DNA from: Microbacteriaceae bacterium
GTDB taxonomy: Bacteria > Actinomycetota > Actinomycetes > Actinomycetales > Microbacteriaceae
Length of the DNA: 14,628 nt
Assembly: GCA_947452355.1 (NCBI GenBank)
Contig: CANGCU010000013.1
Coordinates: 1 to 14,628 of the forward strand
Reading direction: 5' to 3'
Every line of letters begins with the position of its first letter. Within the stretch, counting starts at the first letter, position 1. A model generated the notes under the pieces. The model was given only the letters and a program-made list of their open reading frames with translations, was not told the origin of the DNA and searched no databases. Shown one piece after another: positions 6,724 to 13,519 of this stretch. The position numbers were made by a program, and so were the translations under genes.

Positions 6724-6781
6724 AGCAATTCTTGGGCTAGAAAAGGGAAGTAACACCACAACGGAAGGTACAACCAATATC

Positions 6782-7849
6782 ATGATCAACACTGTCAAGG
6801 CGGCCAGCATCGTGGCCATCGCGGCGCTCTCCCTCGCTGGTTGCGCGGCAAATGAAGGCGGTAGTACCGGTGACCTCACCGGCACACTGAATGGGGCCGG
6901 CGCATCGTCGGCTGGAAGCGCTCAAGAAGCATGGATCGCCGCTTTCCAGACGGCAAACGGAAACGTCACCGTGAACTATGACCCCAGCGGGTCTGGCGCG
7001 GGTCGCGAGTCCTTCTTTGCGGGCGCCGTCCAGTTCGCCGGAACCGACTCGGCTCTCAACACGGATGAACTCGCTCTCGTGTCGCCACTCTGCGCAGCGG
7101 ACTCGGGTTACTTCGAAGTTCCCGTTTATGTTTCGCCCATCGCCATCATTTACAACGTCGAGGGCGTAGACGCACTGAATCTCGCTCCGGCGACCATTGC
7201 CGGAATCTTCAAGGGTGAGATCACTAAATGGGATGACGCAGCCATCGCCGCGGACAACCCCGGTGTCATGCTTCCAAGCCTCGCAATCACGGCGGTTCAC
7301 CGTTCGGACGACTCGGGAACGACTAAGAACTTCTCGGATTACCTGAGCAAGAACGCAGCGGACATCTGGGATGCCGAGGTGGGCGATGCCTTCCCGTACT
7401 CCGGTGGAGAAGCCGCCGCTGGAACCTCGGGTGTGGTTGACGCCGTGACCACCGGAAAGGGCACTATCGGTTACGCCGATGCATCCAAGGCCGGAGACCT
7501 GGGTACCGCCAACATCAAGGTCGGCGATGCATGGGTTGCTCACTCGCCCGAAGGTGCCGCTGCAGTTGTCGCACTGTCGCCTCGAGTCGAGGGCCGGTCC
7601 GCAACGGACATGGCGGTTGCCATCGACCGCACCCTGACCGATGCAGCGGCCTACCCGCTCGTACTCGTGTCGTACCTCATCGGGTGCAATGACTACGAGG
7701 ATGACGCAGTTGGCGCGCTCGTCAACGCGTACGCGTCGTATTTGACGAGCGTTGACGGTCAGTCGACGGCTGCCAGTGCAGCGGGTTCCGCACCCGTCAC
7801 AGGTGCTGTGCAGGAAGAAGCAGCGACCATCACGGCCGCAATCAAGTAA
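6782..7849 (+). CDS. pstS: Periplasmic-type phosphate-binding lipoprotein PstS
   Basis: Captures phosphate outside the membrane and delivers it to PstCA. The protein has 355 residues. The signal peptide ends in the lipobox SLAGC, so Cys21 should be lipidated and anchor the protein to the membrane. Ligand-loop motifs follow: GAGASSAGSA near the mature N-terminus, SGSGAGRESFF, GTDSALN and HRSDDSGTTKNFSDYL. The last corresponds to the Arg/Ser/Gly/Thr phosphate loop of E. coli PstS. The ATG at 6782 gives a proper signal peptide. The nearest purine-rich site, GGAAGG (6763-6768), is 13 nt away, longer than usual, and no closer in-frame start exists. The open frame extends back into phoU but that part is not coding. 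A strong hairpin follows 19 bp after the stop, so pstS is probably expressed above the downstream permease genes. Confidence 0.95.
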   Translation: MINTVKAASIVAIAALSLAGCAANEGGSTGDLTGTLNGAGASSAGSAQEAWIAAFQTANGNVTVNYDPSGSGAGRESFFAGAVQFAGTDSALNTDELALVSPLCAADSGYFEVPVYVSPIAIIYNVEGVDALNLAPATIAGIFKGEITKWDDAAIAADNPGVMLPSLAITAVHRSDDSGTTKNFSDYLSKNAADIWDAEVGDAFPYSGGEAAAGTSGVVDAVTTGKGTIGYADASKAGDLGTANIKVGDAWVAHSPEGAAAVVALSPRVEGRSATDMAVAIDRTLTDAAAYPLVLVSYLIGCNDYEDDAVGALVNAYASYLTSVDGQSTAASAAGSAPVTGAVQEEAATITAAIK

Positions 7850-7868
7850 TAAACCTTGAGAACAAGTC

Positions 7869-7902
7869 GAGGGGCGCTGAATCGGATGATGCAGCGCCCC
7901 TC
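7869..7902 (+). terminator. Hairpin between pstS and pstC (partial terminator/attenuator)
   Basis: A perfect 11-bp GC-rich stem pairs GAGGGGCGCTG (7869-7879) with CAGCGCCCCTC (7892-7902) around a 12-nt loop. TTCTATCGTT follows, a moderate T-rich tail. It lies 19 bp after the pstS stop and 21 bp before pstC. Within this operon it most likely lets part of transcription through and/or protects the phoU-pstS mRNA 3' end, giving more binding protein than permease. Confidence 0.75.
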
Positions 7903-7911
7903 TTCTATCGT

Positions 7912-7917
7912 TAGGAT
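7912..7917 (+). promoter_or_regulatory. TAGGAT before pstC: ribosome site or internal leaderless -10
   Basis: TAGGAT ends 6 nt before the pstC GTG. Its AGGA has a 7-nt spacer to the GTG, ideal for a Shine-Dalgarno; the hexamer also fits TANNNT at leaderless spacing. Because a hairpin lies just upstream, an internal promoter is possible, but the bases 17 nt upstream show no -35. Confidence 0.4.
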
Positions 7918-7923
7918 TTCGCT

Positions 7924-8856
7924 GTGACCTCCGCGCCGCTGAATGCCTCTCGCCCTCGGCGGGCGGATCGAGTCTTTCGCGGCATTTCGACTGGTGCCGG
8001 CGTCCTTATTCTCGCGGTTTTAGTCCTCGTCGCTGCTTTCCTGGTTATTCAGGCACTACCCGCGATAAACCCCACAGCTCACATTGACGCGGCGCCGAAT
8101 GGATTCGCCGCATTCGTCGGGCCACTGGTATTCGGCACTCTGTTTTCGGCCGTGTTGGCACTCATGTTCGCGACGCCGCTGGCGATCGGAATTGGCTTGT
8201 TCATTTCGCACTATGCGCCGCGCCGTCTCGCGTCGATGCTGGGATACGTCATCGACCTGCTCGCTGCAATTCCTTCGGTTGTCTATGGGCTCTGGGGAAT
8301 CCAGGTGGTTGCGCCGTTTCTTCAACCCGTTTACCAATGGCTTTCCGACAATTGGGGATTTATCCCCATATTTGAGGGACCGGTTTCGGGAACCGGGCGA
8401 ACCATTCTGACCGTCGGAATCGTCCTTGCCATCATGATCCTTCCCATCATGTCCGCGCTCGCACGCGAGGTTTTCCTCCAGACGCCCCGCCTTCATGAAG
8501 AAGCGGCACTGGCCCTTGGCGCAACACGTTGGGAAATGATCCAGATCGCCGTTATTCCTTTCGCGCGAAGTGGGTTGCTCTCCGCAGCGATGTTGGGGTT
8601 AGGTCGCGCGCTCGGTGAGACCATGGCCGTGGCCATGGTCCTATCTCCGGCCGCCGCGGTCACCTTCAAGTTGTTGACATCGGAAAATCCCTCGACCATC
8701 GCGTCGACCATCGCCCTAGACTTCCCGGAGTCATCGGGGCTTGACGTCAACGCCTTGATCGCGGCAGGACTCGTTCTCTTCGCCATCACAATGGTGGTGA
8801 ACTCGTTCGCTCGGGCGATCGTGACCCGCCATCGCGACACGATGGGCGAGAACTAA
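7924..8856 (+). CDS. pstC: Phosphate ABC transporter permease PstC
   Basis: One of the two membrane subunits forming the phosphate channel. It has 310 residues and about six TM helices: the first at about 22-45, then around 66-96 and 105-130, with others to about 298. The cytoplasmic EAA loop that docks on PstB is plain at about 191-232 (HEEAALALGATRWEMIQ through LGRALGET). DLLAAIPSVVYGLWG (111-125) is a typical PstC segment. The start is GTG at 7924, supported by AGGA 7 nt upstream; it gives a short basic cytoplasmic N-terminus before TM1. Its stop overlaps the pstA start by one base (TAATG), so translation of the two permeases is coupled. It lies just beyond the hairpin that separates it from pstS. 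Confidence 0.95.
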   Translation: MTSAPLNASRPRRADRVFRGISTGAGVLILAVLVLVAAFLVIQALPAINPTAHIDAAPNGFAAFVGPLVFGTLFSAVLALMFATPLAIGIGLFISHYAPRRLASMLGYVIDLLAAIPSVVYGLWGIQVVAPFLQPVYQWLSDNWGFIPIFEGPVSGTGRTILTVGIVLAIMILPIMSALAREVFLQTPRLHEEAALALGATRWEMIQIAVIPFARSGLLSAAMLGLGRALGETMAVAMVLSPAAAVTFKLLTSENPSTIASTIALDFPESSGLDVNALIAAGLVLFAITMVVNSFARAIVTRHRDTMGEN

Positions 8857-9908
8857 TGGCATCGCACCCAACTCGCCCGAGTCTTTCACGCTGGATAATC
8901 ATCGCACTCTTTGTCAGTGGCATGGCGATGTCCTACGCCATCGCCGCAGTGACCGCCTCCGGAAGTGAGGTCAACGTGCTTGGGGTCGTGGTGGTCGGGT
9001 TGGTGATTTTCGGGGTGTTGACGGTTGGACTCTCGTGGGCCACCGAGGGTCGACGCAAAGCGGTGAACCGCGCCATGGCCGGACTGATCACGTCTGCCTT
9101 TGGCTTGGCGCTAATCCCGCTCGTATCCCTGGTGTGGACCGTTGCGACCTTGGGCGTTGCTCGATTCGACAGCCAATTCTTTAGTAGCTCGATGCGTAAC
9201 GTTGTCGGTGCCGGTGGAGGCGCATTGCACGCGATTATCGGAACTCTCGAAATCACCCTGATTGCCGCGCTCATCTCGATTCCCATTGGTTTACTGACGA
9301 GCATCTACCTCGTGGAATACGGACGCGGCCGCAACCGATTTTCTCGGTGGGTGACCACGATGGTCGACGTAATGACGGGCATCCCATCGATTGTGGCCGG
9401 ACTGTTCGCTTTCGCCATGTTTAGCCTGTTTTTCGGACCGGGCGTTCGGATGGGCTTTGCTGGTGCGGTGGCGCTCAGCGTCCTCATGATTCCAGTGGTT
9501 GTCCGAAGCTCGGAAGAAATGCTTCGATTGGTGCCGAATGAATTGCGCGAAGCGTCACTCGCGCTCGGTGTCCCCAAGTGGCTGACCATCCTGCGCGTCG
9601 TCTTGCCGACCTCGGTCGGGGGTCTCGTGACGGGAATCATGATTGCCATCGCCCGCGTCATCGGCGAGACGGCCCCACTGTTAATCGTTGCCGGATTCAC
9701 GCAGAGCATGAATTACAACCCCTTCAACGAACGAATGATGACGCTGCCGGTCTTCGTGTACAACTCGTATTCGAGTCAGGGAATGGACGCTCAGGCTTAC
9801 CTGGATCGAGCCTGGGCGGGGGCCCTGACTCTCATCATCATCGTCATGCTCCTCAATCTTGGAGCCCGAATCGTCTCACGGGTGCTTCGACCCGCGGGGA
9901 ATCACTAG
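8856..9908 (+). CDS. pstA: Phosphate ABC transporter permease PstA
   Basis: The second membrane subunit of the phosphate importer. It has 350 residues, longer than E. coli PstA (about 300). The extra length is at the N-terminus, where two hydrophobic helices (about 12-33 and 40-60) precede the usual core; similarly extended PstA proteins occur in other actinobacteria. The core has LIPLVSLVWTVATLGV, then DVMTGIPSIVAGLFAF (171-186). The PstB-docking EAA loop spans about 229-271 (LREASLALGVPKWLTI to ARVIGET). The ATG at 8856 shares its A with the pstC stop, and a 12-nt gap separates the gene from pstB. The topology of the two extra helices is inferred only from hydrophobicity. Confidence 0.95.
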   Translation: MASHPTRPSLSRWIIIALFVSGMAMSYAIAAVTASGSEVNVLGVVVVGLVIFGVLTVGLSWATEGRRKAVNRAMAGLITSAFGLALIPLVSLVWTVATLGVARFDSQFFSSSMRNVVGAGGGALHAIIGTLEITLIAALISIPIGLLTSIYLVEYGRGRNRFSRWVTTMVDVMTGIPSIVAGLFAFAMFSLFFGPGVRMGFAGAVALSVLMIPVVVRSSEEMLRLVPNELREASLALGVPKWLTILRVVLPTSVGGLVTGIMIAIARVIGETAPLLIVAGFTQSMNYNPFNERMMTLPVFVYNSYSSQGMDAQAYLDRAWAGALTLIIIVMLLNLGARIVSRVLRPAGNH

Positions 9909-9920
9909 GACGGAAAAGCC

Positions 9921-10700
9921 ATGGGAAAAATCATCGAACTGGATCGCGTCAACGTGTTCTACGGATCCTTCCTCGCGGTCGAAGACGTTTCGTTGACGAT
10001 TGAACCGCAGACGGTCACCGCATTCATCGGTCCGTCGGGGTGCGGGAAATCGACACTCCTCCGAACCCTCAATCGCATGCACGAAGTGATTCCCGGTGCC
10101 CGCGTCGACGGCGAAATCCTCCTCGACGGCGCAAACCTGTATGACGACGACGTGGACCCGGTTTCGGTGCGTCGCGAAGTCGGAATGGTGTTTCAGCGAC
10201 CGAACCCTTTTCCGACGATGTCCATTCGGGACAATGTCCTTGCCGGATACAAGTTGAACCACGATCGGTTGTCCAAATCGGACGAAGACGAGATTGTCGA
10301 GTCCGCACTGAAAAGCGCCAACCTCTGGAAAGAGGTCAAGAACCGACTCGCTAAGCCCGGTGGTGGTTTGTCTGGCGGCCAGCAACAGCGCTTGTGTATT
10401 GCGCGGGCTATCGCTATTCGACCTCGCGTGTTGTTGATGGACGAGCCGACCTCGGCACTCGACCCCATCTCGACCCAGGCAATCGAAGACCTGGTGTCGC
10501 AACTCAAGAAGGACTACACAATCGTCATCGTCACGCACAACATGCAACAGGCGGCTCGCGTGTCCGACCGTACGGCGTTCTTCAACATCGCGGGGGAGGG
10601 CGAGCCGGGCAAACTCGTCGAGTTCGACGACACGTCCGTCATCTTCTCAAACCCCAGCAAGAAGAACACCGAGGACTACATCTCGGGGCGCTTTGGCTAA
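9921..10700 (+). CDS. pstB: Phosphate ABC transporter ATP-binding protein PstB
   Basis: Cytoplasmic ATPase that powers phosphate import and, with PhoU, reports transport activity to SenX3. At 259 residues it is full length. Visible motifs are Walker [10 protein letters not shown] (37-45), the Q loop [13 protein letters not shown] (90-102, very characteristic of PstB), signature LSGGQQQR (150-157), Walker B VLLMDEP (170-176) with SALD (178-181), and H-loop His206 in VTHNMQQA. The C-terminus ([11 protein letters not shown]) is the standard PstB ending. The ATG at 9921 follows a purine-rich GGACGGAAAAG stretch. It is the last gene of the operon, and its stop codon abuts the stop of the convergent GNAT gene with no base between, leaving no room for a private terminator. 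Confidence 0.97.
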   Translation: MGKIIELDRVNVFYGSFLAVEDVSLTIEPQTVTAFIGPSGCGKSTLLRTLNRMHEVIPGARVDGEILLDGANLYDDDVDPVSVRREVGMVFQRPNPFPTMSIRDNVLAGYKLNHDRLSKSDEDEIVESALKSANLWKEVKNRLAKPGGGLSGGQQQRLCIARAIAIRPRVLLMDEPTSALDPISTQAIEDLVSQLKKDYTIVIVTHNMQQAARVSDRTAFFNIAGEGEPGKLVEFDDTSVIFSNPSKKNTEDYISGRFG

Positions 10701-10973
10701 CTAACGGGTAGTCAACTCCGCAAATTCGGGGTGGCGCTTGATGACAACTGGGACGAACGGGCACACCCCAACGATTCGGTGAGTCGTGTTGTCTCGGAAC
10801 CACTCAAGGACACTCACAACAAGTTCCGTCCCCGCGCCGGTGTTACGCATCGTCGGGAGCACTTCGGTGTGATACAGCCGAGCGACCCCGTCCGTCACGT
10901 CGAAATCAACCCAGCCGACGGGGACGCCATCACGGAGTCCCGTAATTCTCTCGTCGCTAACCTGAAGTTCCAC
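10701..10973 (-). CDS. Small GNAT-fold N-acetyltransferase (YjdJ/At1g77540-like)
   Basis: A 90-residue protein of the minimal GCN5-related acetyltransferase family (the single-domain type seen in E. coli YjdJ and plant At1g77540). LYHTEVLP (33-40), the acetyl-CoA loop RNTGAG (43-48), VCPFVPVVIKRHPEF (70-84) and a short overall length are all family hallmarks. Cys71 in CPF is the conserved cysteine of this group. The physiological substrate is unknown; a small-molecule or protein amine is possible. The start is a GTG at 10971-10973, with AGG of the preceding MFS stop region (TAGGTC) 7 nt upstream serving as a weak ribosome site. Only 8 nt separate it from the EmrB/QacA-type gene, so the two form an operon. 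It meets pstB tail-to-tail with zero spacing. Confidence 0.9.
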   Translation of the reverse strand: MELQVSDERITGLRDGVPVGWVDFDVTDGVARLYHTEVLPTMRNTGAGTELVVSVLEWFRDNTTHRIVGVCPFVPVVIKRHPEFAELTTR

Positions 10974-10981
10974 GTCGTGAC

Positions 10982-12667
10982 CTAGTGGGCGGCGGCGACG
11001 GCCGCGTCAGCGTTTTCTTGGTGGGCGCTCTTTTCGCGAAGCGGCTCCGCCTTGATGAACCACGACAGGACGAAAGCGGCGATTGCGACGACGAGTGCTG
11101 CGGAATACACCGACTGGGCGGAAACGGCGAAGCCCTCGACGAACGGCATCCGGAGAACATCGGCAGCACCGTTCAGGAACGACGAATTCCCGCTCAGCGC
11201 ACCGCTCAGGGAATCGGGGTTGGATGCGCCGTTGGTGAGCAAATCGATGATTCCCGCGTTAGCCGGGTCATTGACGATTGCGGAATCCTGAAGTGCTGTC
11301 CCCAACTGTTGCTGAGTGTCTGCACGCGAGAAAATTTCCTTCAGTGCTTCGGGGATTCGGCCAAAGAGCACCGAGAACAGCACGGCGGTACCCAGCGTTC
11401 CACCAATCTGTCGGAAGAAGGTCGCGCCAGCGGTGGCGACGCCGATTTGGCGAGCGGGGACGGCGTTTTGGCTGGCGATTGTCAACGTTTGCATCATGAG
11501 ACCGAGTCCCATGCCGACGAGCAGCATGCCGATCATCAAGAACATGAGATCGCTCTCTTTGTTGATTTGACCCAACCACAAGAACGCGATGACAAGAAGA
11601 CCGGTTCCGATGATGGGAAGAATCTTGTAACGTCCCGTCTTTGAAATGATGCGTCCGCCGACTGCGGTTGCCGTCATCATTCCCAGAACCATCGGCAGCA
11701 TTTGCATGCCACTTTCGGTCGGGCTTGAACCGACGACCAACTGAAGGAAGAGCGGAATCGTCATCATCGCGCCAAACATCGCGAATCCAACAAGGATTCC
11801 CAAGATGGTGATTTGCGTGAACGTCGTCGATTTGAAAAGTGACAACGGGATGAGCGCACTGTCACCCATTCGCGCTTCGGCCATGATGAATCCGATGATT
11901 CCCAGCAAACCAAGGGTGTACATCATCATCGAGTTCCACGACGTCCAGCCCCAGTCGCGACCCTGTTCGGCAACGAGCAACAGCGGAACGACGGCGACGA
12001 TGACAGTAATCACGCCGAGCCAGTCAATCGCGACGTTGTGCTTGATCTGGGGAACGTGGAGGAAGCGCCACACCATGTACAACGCAATTGCGCCGATGGG
12101 GATGTTGATGAGGAACACCCAACGCCATCCGTCAACCCACAAAATTTGGTCGGCACCGGCGAAGAAACCGCCGACAAGCGGGCCGAGCACGCTCGATGAA
12201 CCGAAGACCGCGATGAAGAATCCCTGGTACTTTGCCCGTTCGCGGGGTGCGACCATGTCCGCGATGATGGTGAAGGCGAGGGACATGAGCCCACCGCCGC
12301 CGATTCCCTGAACTGCGCGGAATGCGGCCAGTGCCGGCATCGACCACGCAAAACCGGATGCGATGGATCCAACCAAGAAGATGATGATCGACCACATGTA
12401 AATCGGGCGACGCCCGTAGATGTCACTGAGCTTGCCGGCAATCGGCGTGATGACCGTGGAGGTGATGAGGTATGCGGTTGTGACCCACGCTTGGAGTGCA
12501 AGTCCATTGAGGTCATCCGAAATGGTGCGCATCGCGGTTCCGACGACAGTCTGATCGAGCGCCGAGAGGAACATTCCCGACATGAGTCCCACGAGGACCA
12601 GCCAGATTTCGCGAGGTGACATCGGTTCGGCAGAGGAGGTTTTCTTGACACTTTTCACGTTAGACAT
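10982..12667 (-). CDS. MFS drug exporter, DHA2 family (EmrB/QacA type, 14 TM)
   Basis: A 561-residue proton-driven exporter with about 14 TM helices, of the kind that expels drugs, dyes or other amphipathic compounds. Diagnostic pieces are LDQTVVGTAM in TM1 (37-46), motif A GKLSDIYGRRPI (78-89), FRAVQGIGGGGLMSL (116-130), and motif C GSSSVLGPLVGG (156-167), the antiporter signature. The hydrophilic stretch before the last helix carries a long Asn/Ser/Gly-rich loop (DPANAGIIDLLTNGASNPD region), usual for EmrB-type proteins. The start is ATG 12665-12667, with TAGGAT 7 nt upstream. The small acetyltransferase gene follows after 8 nt, and the VanY-like lipoprotein gene diverges 32 bp away. No TetR/MarR regulator adjoins it. 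The substrate is unknown. Confidence 0.93.
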   Translation of the reverse strand: MSNVKSVKKTSSAEPMSPREIWLVLVGLMSGMFLSALDQTVVGTAMRTISDDLNGLALQAWVTTAYLITSTVITPIAGKLSDIYGRRPIYMWSIIIFLVGSIASGFAWSMPALAAFRAVQGIGGGGLMSLAFTIIADMVAPRERAKYQGFFIAVFGSSSVLGPLVGGFFAGADQILWVDGWRWVFLINIPIGAIALYMVWRFLHVPQIKHNVAIDWLGVITVIVAVVPLLLVAEQGRDWGWTSWNSMMMYTLGLLGIIGFIMAEARMGDSALIPLSLFKSTTFTQITILGILVGFAMFGAMMTIPLFLQLVVGSSPTESGMQMLPMVLGMMTATAVGGRIISKTGRYKILPIIGTGLLVIAFLWLGQINKESDLMFLMIGMLLVGMGLGLMMQTLTIASQNAVPARQIGVATAGATFFRQIGGTLGTAVLFSVLFGRIPEALKEIFSRADTQQQLGTALQDSAIVNDPANAGIIDLLTNGASNPDSLSGALSGNSSFLNGAADVLRMPFVEGFAVSAQSVYSAALVVAIAAFVLSWFIKAEPLREKSAHQENADAAVAAAH

Positions 12668-12674
12668 GCGTGCA

Positions 12675-12680
12675 ATCCTA
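12675..12680 (-). promoter_or_regulatory. -10-like TAGGAT for the EmrB/QacA-type exporter
   Basis: TAGGAT on the minus strand, 7 nt before the ATG at 12667, fits a leaderless -10. Its AGGA could alternatively be a ribosome site 8 nt from the ATG, but the intergenic gap is only 32 bp, so a long 5' leader would have to start inside the divergent gene. Confidence 0.5.
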
Positions 12681-12687
12681 CGCCCGT

Positions 12688-12693
12688 TATCCT
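12688..12693 (+). promoter_or_regulatory. -10 element for the VanY-family gene (leaderless start)
   Basis: TATCCT fits TANNNT and ends 6 nt before the ATG at 12700. There is no Shine-Dalgarno with usable spacing, so a leaderless mRNA is likely. It lies 7 bp from the opposite-strand -10 at 12675-12680. Confidence 0.5.
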
Positions 12694-12699
12694 TGAGAA

Positions 12700-13455
12700 A
12701 TGCCTAAAGCCCGCTTTCTGCCCATCGTTGCCGCGTTCGTACTTGCGGGGTGTGTGTCGACCACTCCCGCACACTCCGAAATACCGGCGCCGGTGCAAAA
12801 AGGCGATCCCGTGTCGAAGCCGATTGTGACCCCGACTCCCAAAACCATCGACAAGTCCTTGTACTCGATTGATGACCCCACGTCACTCTGGATTGTTGCC
12901 GACAAAATTCGTCGCCTTGACCCCAAGAAGTTTGCGCCGTCAGACCTCAGGACACTCGATGTTCCGCACACCTACACGCCGATGCTGCGGGCCGATGCGG
13001 CAAAGGCGTACGGCAAGATGTACCGCGCCGCGAAGCAAAAGGGCATCAACCTTGTGTTCCAGAGCGGGTATCGCTCGTACTCGGCTCAAGTGTCGGTCTA
13101 CAACGGCTGGGTCGCGACCCTTGGGCAAAGGGGAGCGGACCGTCAAAGCGCGCGTCCGGGATATTCGGAACACCAAACGGGATTGTCCGTCGATATTGCC
13201 TCGGCGACGGCCGGCTGCACAATCCAGTCCTGTTTCGCCACGACTCCCGAGGGCCGGTGGTTGAAGAAGAACGCCTGGGAATACGGTTGGCACCTGCGTT
13301 ACCCCAAGGGCAAGACGGATATCACGGGGTACAAGTTCGAACCGTGGCACTTTCGGTACGTTGGCCTTGAATTGGCAGCGGAGCTGAACCTCACCCCCGG
13401 GATCACGCTGGAGGAGTTCTTCGAGCTCGACCCAGCCCCCGATTACGCTCCATAA
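12700..13455 (+). CDS. VanY-family D-alanyl-D-alanine carboxypeptidase, lipoprotein
   Basis: A 251-residue zinc peptidase predicted to trim the terminal D-Ala from peptidoglycan stem peptides at the outer face of the membrane. The signal peptide ends in the lipobox VLAGC, so Cys18 should be the lipidated residue. A Pro/Thr-rich linker (about 20-50) follows. The catalytic domain shows FQSGYRSYSAQ (120-130), SEHQTGLSVD (156-165, the SxHxxGxxxD zinc motif with His158 and Asp165) and EPWHFRYVG (214-222), in which Glu214 is the likely base and His217 the third zinc ligand. Two cysteines (173 and 178) may form a disulfide. These hallmarks match the VanY/LAS peptidase family. No vanR, vanS or vanHAX gene adjoins it, so routine wall maturation is more likely than glycopeptide resistance. 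An L,D- or other D,D-peptidase role is not excluded. Confidence 0.93.
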   Translation: MPKARFLPIVAAFVLAGCVSTTPAHSEIPAPVQKGDPVSKPIVTPTPKTIDKSLYSIDDPTSLWIVADKIRRLDPKKFAPSDLRTLDVPHTYTPMLRADAAKAYGKMYRAAKQKGINLVFQSGYRSYSAQVSVYNGWVATLGQRGADRQSARPGYSEHQTGLSVDIASATAGCTIQSCFATTPEGRWLKKNAWEYGWHLRYPKGKTDITGYKFEPWHFRYVGLELAAELNLTPGITLEEFFELDPAPDYAP

Positions 13456-13483
13456 ACGCCCGAATCACCGGCGACGCCCGCGA

Positions 13484-13489
13484 TAGTCT
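13484..13489 (+). promoter_or_regulatory. Possible -10 element for pheA-serS
   Basis: TAGTCT fits TANNNT and lies 30 bp before the pheA ATG in the 64-bp gap after the VanY-family gene. Transcription from about 13496 would give a short leader containing the AAAGGA ribosome site. No -35 consensus and no clear terminator for the upstream gene were seen in this gap. Confidence 0.4.
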
Positions 13490-13519
13490 GGAATCCCCGA
13501 CCAGATGAAAGGACCCGAC

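Noticed and set aside
6724..6781. Second PHO-box directly upstream of pstS
   Set aside because: On the minus strand two GTTGT units are seen but spaced 12 bp and lacking the GTTCA core, so they do not match the 11-bp phase of the array before phoU.
6737..7543. 268-codon open frame antisense to pstS
   Set aside because: Its translation has no recognisable domain and unusual composition, while the plus strand encodes a clear PstS; long antisense frames are common in GC-rich coding DNA.
8619..8640. 22-bp near-perfect palindrome (10-bp arms, 2-bp centre) inside pstC
   Set aside because: It encodes the conserved ETMAVAMV segment after the EAA loop; the symmetric codon run ATG-GCC-GTG-GCC-ATG explains it without a regulatory role.
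12700..13455. Glycopeptide (vancomycin) resistance cluster
   Set aside because: Only a VanY-type peptidase is present, without vanR/vanS, vanH, a D-Ala-D-Lac ligase or vanX; an ordinary wall carboxypeptidase is the simpler reading.
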